From Nereocystis luetkeana (lineage: Eukaryota; Sar; Phaeophyceae; Laminariales; Laminariaceae): a DNA stretch of 64,000 nt. The position numbers and the translations under genes were made by a program. Under the pieces are notes generated by a model that was not told where the DNA came from, made no database searches, and worked only from the letters and a program-made list of their open reading frames with translations. This document shows, piece by piece, positions 1 to 12,300 of this stretch. The stretch is from positions 3,311,501-3,375,500 of the forward strand of contig JARUPZ010000004.1 of NCBI GenBank assembly GCA_031213475.1, given 5' to 3'. Position 1 is the first letter of the stretch, and every line of letters starts with the position of its first letter.

Positions 1-168
1 ACAGACCTACCTCTACTCTTTACAATGCTCCGTTCTTTCACTAGCTGCCGTCTCATCGTATCCACTTCTACAATGTATCATGTTCCCTTCACTTCATGCA
101 TTATGCTTTCAAGATCCAACTCTCAAGCACAATATATCATACAGATGTACAGCAGGACGATCGCGTAC

Positions 169-3100
169 CTTGAAGAAGTCGCTCAAAATGGCCATCTTGG
201 CGTTGTGTACACCACCCCAACCGTCGCTCACGTATTCTCCGATGACAGGATCAAGAGCAATTTCCTCCAGTGATCGCACCGTTTCGACGATAGGGTTCAG
301 GATACTCGGGATCTGAACGCCGATCGAGGGTCGTAAAAGTTAAATACATACTGGTACCAGGGCGTATACTTCTTGGTTACAGTATGGGTCCGTCAACAAG
401 AAACACCTACTCTGAGCAAGCTTTAGCAACCCTCAGCAAGCCTTAACAAACTTTATCAACCCTTCGAACCTTACTGGGACGCCATCGTTGACCAACTTTG
501 AGCATGGACTATTACGGGGGACCATAGTTAATAGGACCTATGGTATACATAAAAACCTATATATTTCACCATTTTTACTAACAATATTTGGTCCTATTAA
601 CTATGGTCCCCCGTAATATTATATACCAGGGTTAGTGTAGCGGTCGCCGCTGAGCACGATTTCTTAATCGTATTTCTTAGCGTCCCCCCCCAACAGTGAC
701 CCTGATGTTCTTATTACCCTCTTTCTTATCCGTCGGGCTTCACTCACTGCTCTATCCGCCTATTCCAGTACACATCGTATGCGAAGAACAAGAAAAACGC
801 CTCGCTTTTCGCACGAAACGCACCCGACAAAAAAAAATCTTTAGCGTAGCACATACCCTGCCTCAAGCAAGAATCTGAGGATAGTCCAAAGCAAACCGCC
901 ATTTGGCAAGATATTCTTGGGCGGTGTTCGGGTACCCTATGCCGAGGCGCGTCCATGCTCCCGAAAACATGGATGAAACTGACACCGGTTCAATCCGTTT
1001 CGAGGATAATACCCTTCGAAACAAAAGATTCCAGAAAAAGATTTGTACCTGCGATGCTTGTGCGCTATGGCCGAAAAATAGATACTTACATATTACTTGT
1101 CGTAAAAGTACCACACTAACGGGTAGTTGCTCACTTTCAGGAGCTCAATCAACCTGTCGGAAACTATCGAGATATTGAGATATTGAGATGTTGACACAAG
1201 AACAGACTGGTACTCCCACCGTAGCATGCAGGTCACTAATACTTCAAAAGGCATGCCCTACACATTTCAGGCGGCCATTCACACCAGCAGCTCGCTTCGC
1301 TCGAAATAAAGTACCCCTAGCCCCTAGCGCAAGTACGACAGAACGACTAACGGCTCCACACTAACATGCACACGCACCATGTATCAGCCTTTCCGCTTTC
1401 CGCATGTTTCTGCAGACGCACGCACGCACGCGTCCACCTGCAATGTACAAACCCGGCGTCCGACCTACGTGTGAATTTCACACGAAGGGCGAAAGTGAAC
1501 GAGACCCCAGAACACCAGGCGCCTTACCTGAGTGTACTTGTCGATGAAAACAAGCGCGTTGGGCACATCTCGGTCTCCTAGATGCACTACACTCAACCCC
1601 ACCCACGGCCCGCACGAAGATTTGACTATTCGCAGAATACGTCGCATCTCCACGCTCACCGAAGGACAGCTCTGTACCCTGTTCAGAAACGACGGCAGCA
1701 AAACCGAAATGTCACATATCTACTCACGAGAGGGTGATCTTCAGTGTTGATGTTGCAGCAATACGTCCACTTGGACCTTTCAAAAGTGCAAGTTTGTTTC
1801 CTGATATGGCGGCGCACCCGTGGTTCAGTAGAGTAATGCGCTCCTTCCTTAACCCCAACGGCGGTTACTATGGAGGTTGGTTCTCGGTGTCAAAGGCTTC
1901 ACGTTTCGACTGTAGGCACATTTCTGCACAAGCATTTCTGCACAAGATGCCTTGTCTCTCCCAGATAGCGGCCAGCGTCGATGAGGATAGCGCGCGACAA
2001 GAGAGCTTAGCGCTTCGACTTGAGGACACCCAGCTAGCCTATTTACCAGGTACCAACTACAGTATGTAGCTTCCGCACGGTTGCAAGATTGCGCACCATC
2101 TTTTTTGCGCGAGACCGCGGAAACGGCAACTCGGCAGCAGCCCACCTGTTCAGCCCCTGCCCTGTGTTGCACAGCCGGTAGGAAGCTTTTCCTGACAGCA
2201 AGTCGAGGTCCGCGAAGTACCACAACCTGGAAAGACAAAAAAAACTATCCAGATTCAGACGGTTCGCCGTGACGCAACGCGAATAATGTTTCATGTAGAA
2301 CAGTCTACCAGGTATATAATACGGTGGCCTTAAGTTCAAGCTGGCACAAACCCAAGCTTATATCCTACCCGGTAGTCTTTTTTTCACGAGCGGCCACGGC
2401 TACCGCTGTGGACGTACCAGGCATGCTTCTCGTTCTACACTTGGAATAAATAAAGTCAAGTTCGGTGATTGCAGGAAAAAAAGGCCAAGCGGATAAAACA
2501 CGCGTTCTATTAAACGCAAGGGACAACACTTTTAGGGCAACATATTTCTAGGCAGCTAATGGGGCTCTTCAACTCGTATCACCTCATATACACCAAATCT
2601 CACTTTCCCCCCCGATATATTATTCGTTGTGCATTGGAATCCCACTTCCGCCCCCAATACTATTCGCTGTGTGCCTACTGTGGGTCTTGGGTTGTTCGCC
2701 AACTTCAGCATGCGTTCCCAGGGGCAAGATTTTTCTTGATGCTTCTTCGAAAGAGGAGCCTCGGAAAAGCTGCAGTAGATGCACCCCTTCGGAATGATTA
2801 AGAGTGTTCTCCAAAAAACGAAAGCGAAGAGACACCGGAGTGACCAAGCAACTCTCACCGGTACATGTTCCGCATGGCTTCACTCCACAAACCAAGACTT
2901 TGGGCCACGAAAACGAACTGTGTGCCATGGTCGTGCGAAAGCTGCGCGGTGGAAGAGCCGAACATCGACGACATGCCCCCCCTGTCGAACACAACACCAC
3001 ACAACGGAAAACATACCGACCGAGGGAACACTGGTGAGGCAAGAGGCAAGAGGCAAGTGTTTCGTATCGTAATATAGAGGGGTACGCGAACGTATTGGTT

Positions 3101-6100
3101 GTAAGGAAGGAAGGAAAGGGAGAAAGGGAGGCCTGCGGCCGCGAGCAGACAGAGGTACAATGACTGAAACAGTAGGACAAACGTGCAAGAAAGCATGACA
3201 GGAAGACAGCAGCAGTACGAATGCTCAAAACCCTCTAGTAATAGTACAGAAAAAAACAACAAACGACGGTAACCGAGATAAGATTCAAACCACAACAAAA
3301 ATATGGCCAAGACGCTCTCGGTAGATCTAGGGAACATCCATTGCATTGGTAGTCGAACGACCAATCAGAAACGCCAAAAATGTCACCAGGCTTCTGGCTA
3401 CTTCTGCGATCTTGCACAGAGCAAATCGACGCAGCTAGCTGAGTGCCTGACGAAGGATAACCATGCGCATCGAACAAAATCCATTTCAGCGAAGAGTTTT
3501 CGCGCACAAGTAACAGTAACACCAACACACACTCCGCCTCTCATCCGTACCCGGAGCTGAGCGAACCGTAGCCGTAGTTGTACATTGACGGTGACGAAAA
3601 TCTGGAGAGTATCAAAGAATCGAGTACCGAAACGGGGCAAAAGTTATTTCAACAGTAGAGTGTCCACATACAATAATTCATAAGGATAACTTGACAACTG
3701 GGGTTGGGTCGAGGGCAAACAACAAAACAACGTGACCGCACACGCTCACCTCCTCCTTCCGCCTCCGCCACCAAGCTTCAAGCTCCACACCCCGTCGGGC
3801 TTGTCGGGATTGAAGTTATTGCGAAGGAGCTCTATAACCCTTTTTTGATGCGGGACAGTGGCAGTAGCAGTGGCAGAGACGAAACGCAGAAAAGAGGCGA
3901 ACACGCGTAAATCAGAATGCTATGAATAGAAGTGCCGGTGGAGTTCGACTTGGATTCGTCTGTACATGCTTTCTTTTAATTCCACTATGAGATTCTGAAC
4001 CACCCCAACCTTTCCAGTCAGCGTCAGCGCCGGCTCGTAGCTTGGCTTCGTTTTTGCTTGCGTCTACAGCACAAGAACAAACACCGAAGGAGTTCAAGAC
4101 TAAACTTACCCTGACCCCCTGCGCCGCACGCTCGTACCCCTACCCCCTGCACCGCTCGTGTACCTCGTATCATCACTCAACCGTACCGCGGCGCGTCTGT
4201 ACCCTGTACCAAAACCTACTCAGCTCTACTGTAGGAACCAAAGCCTTCAACTACACACGTGGGGCGTCTGAGACTCCCTCGGGTAAGGGTTAGGGTTAGG
4301 GTTATGCTCAAGGTAGCGGCGAGGAGGTGAGGGTCCCATCCCTGTGCTGGGGTGGTGGGGTACACAAGAGGGCCTTACACTAACGTGCATGCACCCAAGG
4401 CCCGTGCGACTAAATGATCACAACTATATTGTGGCAAGCACGTTGTTCTCGCTGGGGAATCTCCATCTATGTCACCTTTCCACCGGAGCCACGTTGAAGG
4501 CAATGTAATTATTGGCATCCGCGATGGAGTCCAAAGCTCGCTCCACGTCTGTCTCAGAGAAGGTGGGAGACACGAAGTCCCGCACCAGCCCCGCCCTCGC
4601 TTCTCTTTTTGCGGCCACCTGTTTTTGAACCTGACCAAATACATGGCGTAATCGCAGTATTTTTTTCATTTGGCGAATATACTGTTTCTGGTAGATTCGA
4701 CGAATATACTATTGGCGGTAATATTTGTCATGTTTGACGATTATACTACTGTAATTGTGGATATGTGACGCCTGTGTGTTCTTCACATTACACCATTATT
4801 TCTACCCGTCGACATCCAGCACAACCAGTGTCCGCGCCGATTCTTCAATCCTAGAAGAGATACAAGTTCTGTGGTCACAATATGTGCCAATTTTTTGGTG
4901 TCGATGTCGGCTGGAGAAAAGACGGATTCGCTGCCTGTACTTGGCGTGCTTGGGGGGCCTTCAGTACCCGACGCTATCAACACCGCCAGATACACCAGGA
5001 CCATAACATGTCGTTCCAAGCTGAAGTAGTCAGAAATATAGTACACGTCGCTGTGTGCATGTGTTTCAACTGTGTGCTCAGAGGATGGAAATGCACAACA
5101 GTTGCCCACACCGAGAGATGTTGCAAACATTCGAGTGTTCCATCAGCAGGTGTGTTCGTTAGCGGAGTGTACAACAACCCAAGCATCAAGCCTTCGGCCG
5201 CGGGGTGACGACTAAAGCGACGTCGCTCTCAACTTTCACAAGAGCATAAAAGAGAGAGATACAACTGCTATACTGTCTGTCTGCACTACAAAACTGTATC
5301 CCGTTAAGCAAACCATCCCACGTTTAATTAAAGTTAAGACAGTTACGATGATGTAGACGTTGGGTGTTGGGCACCTCAGGGAGACGACGGACTATCATTC
5401 TGACTAACAACTAATTGGTGAAAGTACTGACGATTCACAGCCCTAGCTACAACTCTGTTTTCGAGATGGGAAGGGGTGTTTGTCGCACCTCCGACTTGCT
5501 TATGGCGATTCCTGCGATGTCAGCGGTGGCTGCTATCACCCTCTTATCCCGCAGTAAGTTCAAACCTTGCCTCTCCTCTACGAAGTCATACACCATCTGC
5601 GTACGTAGGAGCGCACGGAGCGAGACGGCGACAGCGGCGGCGGAAAACATTGCAGTTGAATACCCATGATAGTATACGAGCGTGCCTGGTTGATGTTACC
5701 CTATTTTCGCTGTAGATCAGCGACACCTGTGCATGAGAGCTCTAACCCTACTTCTCACAGCTATACACGCAAGCACGCACACAATCCCCTCTATATCTCG
5801 GCATTTTGGTCATCAAGGACTCTTTCGCGTGTTCGAAGCGGTGCTCAAGTAACGAGGATATCGACCGCCATTGCCGACAACATACCTGTATGTCCTTGAC
5901 CAGGTTCAATCCCACGCGTCCCTGCGCTTGCACATCCTGTAGCATGTACATCATCTTGCCGTACAAGCTTCGGAACTTTTCCGGATTTGTGATCTTGTAC
6001 CGTCGTCCAACCTGCAGCACGCCACTAGTCATAATTAATAGCGACCAATCACTGAATTGACGAATATAGCACTCGAAACCGGCTTCACTTCTAACAAAGC

Positions 6101-9100
6101 GACCAGCCCAACCAGTATATCATTCTTGTACTGCCGTAGAAACGCTACCTTTCAGGGAAACACTCGCCTATTATAGTATTCCGATAAAATACATAAACGG
6201 TTTACGCTTCCGACGCCATTCTGGAGTACTTTCGAGGCAAGGCAGCAATATAGCAATAGAGCAATAGAGCAATAGGGTCACTCACTCGCGCCCATGACTG
6301 TGGGATTATTGAACTGCGCCTCAAACCCCAGACAGCCCCTCCCGACTGTTGCGACCTTACCTCGAAAATATCAGCGAACACATCCTGGTTGTCCTCTAAC
6401 TTGTCAAGAAGCGCCGCGTTCTTCCGCCCCCAATTGGCGTCACCTGCATCATGCACGTCATACACATCACGCGTCATACACATCATGCATCATACGTCAT
6501 ACATCATACATCATACCGGTACAACATATCCCCGCGGTCCACATCACACCCTTCCGTTGCAACATCCACTTTTACCATGAATGATGCCAGTCTCGTTATT
6601 GTCGTTATCGTTGTCATACCTGTCGTGAGGCGTTTTTCAGCATACATCATACTAAGTACAATGATACCATGGCAGTATTCTTATACTATTAATAGTATTG
6701 TTAGAGTTTCCCCCTGTCAAGACGCACGTACTTGAAATCTATCCGTTACGTAACACGGACCTGCCCACCCACCGGCGACAGATTGGGCCATTTCGATTTA
6801 GACCCTATGTAGCCAGCGATTCCCGTACCGTCTAACACGCTTGGCACATACACCCCCCCCGACGAATTTGTCTTTCATGGTGGTTCAACCCACAAAGGGG
6901 AGGGTGCAAACGCCGAGCGATGGATGTGTCTATGTTTCTACTAAGGAAATATGTCGACGGGGTCTTCCCAACGCCGCCATTCTCGTCGTGTGTGCTGTTA
7001 TTAATAGTGCCCAACCACTCGACTTTCGGATAAACTCCTATCCGAAATTCATCCCAGGGTGTGCGCTAACATCATCATTATGTGGTAATTATCGTACAGC
7101 AGTATCGTTCATCTGCCCCTCGGTCTACAATAGGTCCAACGACATGCGAAATTGATGCATTCTGCCGTTGACCAATACCACCGAGCGCTATCGTACAAAC
7201 ACGAGCGATAGTAAGCTCATGGTTAGTTTAGCTCACGACGCCATGGTGTTGCCGGCCATACCCGCGAGGCAGTTATCATGCACGGACAACACAGAGGAAC
7301 AATGCCAACCAACTCCGGGCCACGAGCAGTCGTTACATACCAATCATGCACAATAGCAAAGTCCACGTGAACACCAAGCTGCGGTAGTAGCACAAGAAAA
7401 AAAATACTTGACCGTTGGGTCGCTGGGCCGTTGGAGGTTTCTCACCTGCGACCATCATGCCCGCAACTGCTCCTAACGCCAAGTGCAACTCCCTGTTGAT
7501 CGTCTTCGTTTTTGAGCCCCGTCTGCTAGCAAGCACGTCCACCCTTCTCATGGAGCCCGACAGGAAAAAACACCCACACGCGACGGCTGCCGATTAGAGG
7601 CCATGATACATATTACGAGGTACTGTACCTGGTAGGTGACACATCGTGGAGTCTCGATCTGGTTTTCGCTCGTTATCATACGTGTGTCCCGCTTTTATGT
7701 GATACACTGTACCGGTACAAAGTAACATAAGGACACCAGCATTTAGTACCAGTTTCATGCACAGATGTACAGGTCGTATGTATGGCCTTTACAGCTTCAT
7801 TTCAGTATCGTCCGCGCCGCTCATGGGATTTCGCAGATGGGCCAGCTTCAAATATAGGCTCACATACCCCTGCTGTGTTGTAGCGCATCAATAAAAATAC
7901 GACCAATCTCGCCTAAACAAGGGAGAATACCTGCTGCTCAAACTCTACTTGTGTACCAAGGGTTCTTCGAGCGATACACCCCCCACTTGCCTGTCCGTGT
8001 ACTCCGACACGTCCAAAGCTCCTTTCAGCATCGCCAAGAGAGCCCGCTCTCGTCCATCCAACCGGAGGGGGATAAAGGTACACTCCTCCAGCACGCTTGA
8101 CTCCTGCAGCCCCACCGCTAGTCCAAGTGATGATTTACGTTTTACCCGACGTTTGGCTGGTACAGGAAGAGACGATTGCATCCAACACCAGGAGCGAAAG
8201 CGTGGACTTAACACAAATTGCGGGGCTAGAGTACGGTACTCGGCCCACGGAGCTTCGTAAAAAAACACGACTTCCATCCAAGCAACACAGAGTGATACAA
8301 GTATTCTCCACACCCAACCCGTCTTTTGTCCGCACATAACTTGGGGGTTGACAATCATTAAACATCGCATACCTGCGACGATGCACGTCTCAATTAACGT
8401 TACTAAGTGCGAGGTTGGGACGCTCTCAACAAAATATTCCGTTTCTATTGTTTACCGACAAGCGGACACCGAATCGCCGCGCCGAGTCAACGTCGCGTCT
8501 GCCGCAGGATTGCCACAACCATGGTGGGACAAGAAACAAAAAACAATGGGGAACGCACACAATTATGTAACAGCAAACACAATCATGGGGCATCAAATTA
8601 CGGTGCTCTCCAATTCTCACCACCAGGCTTGCCCACCCCGTCCGATGCTGTCTCGGCTTCGCTCCCTTGCCCATCTTCATCAACATCTTCATGGCCGCCG
8701 ATGCCAGATTCCGCGCTATCTCGGTCTTCGGCATCAGACGACTTCCTCACAACCTTAGCGTCTCTATCGGCCTCGACCCGGGGGGCGGGAGGTTCCGATG
8801 GTGCCGTGGGTGCGGGCATCACCTTTCCAAGGATCGCCTGAGTAGCGTGTTCTGCACGCTTGCCTCGCCTGCACAAGTAAACCAATGATTTGCCATGATC
8901 GTTTAACGACACGAGCCAGCTGTTGGCATAGATGAACGACGGTAGAGACTGCCCGCGATACGAGTACCCGTGTCAAATCAGAGCCAGATCTGTCTCTTCT
9001 CCAAGAAATGCGCACTCACGCTTGACGTCATGATCATGAATACTAGAAATAGAGAATGCAGCGCTATACCTCTACTCTACTCGTAGACCTTGGTTTTGGT

Positions 9101-9343
9101 TGGACCCCTACCATGGACAGCTATAATATTAGCATAGTACGATCGATGTGCCTGTTCTTCAGCACTACGAGTGTAGCCATGGCAGGGCAGGCAACCTGTA
9201 TCGACGAGCAGCAGTGTATGTCATGCGATCAACCAAAACAAGTATCAGGTGCATACCGCGGTTGCTGTATCGAGCAGGGAATGATTCATTATAAATTTCC
9301 CGTCTGCTGTCGAAACCATTATTGCTCGTATCAATGTTATCAG

Positions 9344-9382
<39 letters not shown>

Positions 9383-12300
9383 CGAACTCTCTCCCCGGTT
9401 GCCGTGGACTCTGCACTAGGTATTGATTAAGTATGTGTATACACCCCACAGATACGAGTACTCCCGAGTCCGGAGTAAGCACGTCGTCTTTCACGCTCTC
9501 AGCCGCCGACGCGCACTCCTGCCGACTATTCTACGAGTACGACTGCATAATTATCTACAGTACTAACCAATGCCAGTTGGTAGCAATAACAGCCTATATA
9601 TAATTCGAGCACAGTATGTACCTGAAAACACAAATCAAGGAGAGCATCTACAAAAGTACCTGCCATCCGAGCGTTCGTGTCTGTACACGTATTCGAAGAC
9701 TGGTATATATACAAGTATATATATATATCAATAGGGCCGCCTAGCATGGGATCGGAAAACAGAAAGCCAAGCAAGTTTTCCCTTCATCGCGCAGAACCCG
9801 CGAGCAGTGCCGTCGATGGTAATGGGTCATTTCTGGACGTTGCCCACACAAAAATACGTGCTCTTTGCACACAGCATCAACCGCCACCACGAGTCCTCGC
9901 CTCAGAGCACGGATCACGCTGAAACTTCCAAGGATGTACCTGATATGCTCCAGTGCCCTTATAGTCCTGGCTGCCAAGTTTGACGTATATAGGTGGTCTG
10001 TGTCTGGAAGACTCGCTCGGGACGTGAGAACCTGACTTATTTCTGTACCAGTATAAACTTTTTCCGATTGGAAATGACCGTCTCCTGTTCTGTACAGCGA
10101 ACAGTTGATTATATCAATGGACCCGGGTTTCATGCCCCAAGCGAGACCTCCAGACATAGGACATGTCACCGACGACTCTCTGATCAGTGGAGCAAACACC
10201 CTCGAAGTGCTATTATCTAATGACCCGTGCTTAGTGAGGTGCTTAGTGAGGCAAGCACCCGGTGGTGGCGGTAAGTGCTGAAAAAACACGTATTTTTTGC
10301 TGCCTCGGTCAGGTTTTGGAACAGAAAAAGAAAAGAAAAAGAGCCAGAGCCTTATGTGTTGGGTGGGTTCTGCCCGATGATGGGAAAACAGGCTTTGTTT
10401 TCTGTTTCCGATCCTATACTATGAGTGTTCGGCCTAAGCTGTGAGATCGAAAGTATATACTACCAGTACATAAGAGTAGTGATGTACTCGACCTGGTACT
10501 CCGTATCAGCTGTACTTGCTACTCGTGCGCTATGAGCAGAACTGCTTGATCAGTTATAAAAGTGAAAAACAGCTGTGAGATCGAGGTTGTTGTCGAAACC
10601 CACCTTTGCTATTCGATCGCGCGTACTACCGCCTTTATATGGCCTCATACAGGAAATACAGTCCGTGTATGAGGAAGACAAAATCTGATGCTGCAGAAAT
10701 CAAGGAGTAGGCGTGTCCATCTTACAGGGAAAAAAACACATTTCCGAGGTTGGACGTAGCTTGCCACGAGTGGGGATATTTCCGGTGTGTAGTTCATACC
10801 TGGTAGTACTTTTTTTAAATGTATACTCGTATTTGGATACCGTCATCACTACTACCGAGCAGCAAAAAATATCACGGATAAGGGTCTAAATTTCAGAGAG
10901 GAGAAAACAAAATTGAACTCACGAGGCGGTGGAGACATGTAATTATTACCGGCATATATTAATTTCTTACTTTGAATAAATAATGTGCACGATTTTTTCC
11001 GAAAAATCGGTAGCAAACAAATATGATCAATGTACGTCCGAAGCATGTAACTTTTTTTTTTTTTCAGCGTCACTTTTACTTTCCACCCGAACTCGCAGGA
11101 GGTTTTACCCTCAGCGATCTTCTGTACAAGCCGTGATCACAGGTGTCGTCCCTTCTCCCCCCCGGCACGTGCCTTCATTCTTATCGCGCATCGGGTTCAG
11201 CATTCCCACTGCTCGTCGATTTTCATCGAATGCAGCTCACTCGCGCTCTCGCGCTTTCCGCTAATCAATTTCTTTCGTGCAAGAAAAAGTCCCCACGAGC
11301 ACATGCACTCGGTGAGGGTGTGTCTAAACAGAATCGAAAAGCGCAATCGTAAATCGAATTCATTTCGATTTCGATAAAAATTAGCCGAGGTGTCAAAACA
11401 AAATCGAAAAGTGAAAAGAGAAATCCAGGCGAAAAGCAACGGAGAGCGCAACCTACTTGGGGCGTTCGCAACTGTGCACAAATGCCGGCAATCCAGCGCT
11501 CGGTAACACAGATCCACCACAGAAGCAGGCAAACGCGACGGCATTTCGATTCCGGGAGGTCGTTGGGCCTCCTCCCATGGAGGTCGTGGCGCGTCCAACG
11601 TTGACGCCCCGATATCAAACTTGAGATTATATTGAGAGTGAACTTCCGACCTCGTTCTCGGGTGTATCACCCTCAACTTTCCTCAAAATCTGTTCGCTTA
11701 GGCCGGGTCTTATGCAATTGTTTTTGAGTGATTGAAAAAGGCAGGAAGTCGGATTTTCCACCGGCAAAAAGCCACACCAGATCGGTGCGCCATGTGCCGT
11801 CTTATCGTGATTTTGGTTTTCTTTCATGGGAGAACTAAAAAAACAGAACACAACCGACATTTTGAACTCCACGTGGACCACGACACGAACGAGAGTCGCT
11901 CACGCCGGGTTGGGCGATCAACCTTCACCACCAGCTCCTCGAAGGAAGCAGCGGAATGTGGAACCCCCTGGGGAGCTGCGTAAGGGGTTTGCTAGTCGCT
12001 GGACCAGCAAGGAGCTCTCGCCTTCGCGGAGCATGAGCTGCTTGCGGCGGTCGTAGTCAGAAAAAACCGTTTGATTGTTTTGATACTGCTGCTGTAGTCT
12101 CGTCCTATTCGTTTCCAAAGATGTTTTGCCTAGAGCAGCTGCAGTTGGGCGGCCGCAAGGGACACGATGGGGGCCAAGGTACTGATGCCTTCCCTCTCCG
12201 TGGTGGCCGATGCACAAGTGTTGGAGCCCAGCTGTGTACAAGCGTAACCAAGCATGTAGCGTCGTGACCCGTCATGAACTCAGTCTATAACCTAAACAAA

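Noticed and set aside
2620-3364. Long minus-strand frames of 169-202 codons
   Set aside because: They only overlap exon 11 of the B-box/DUF2009 gene (2859-2981); the rest is intron read-through without similarity.
9741-10289. 182-codon minus-strand frame
   Set aside because: Lies in a large intron, no domain, and phase-matched splicing skips it.
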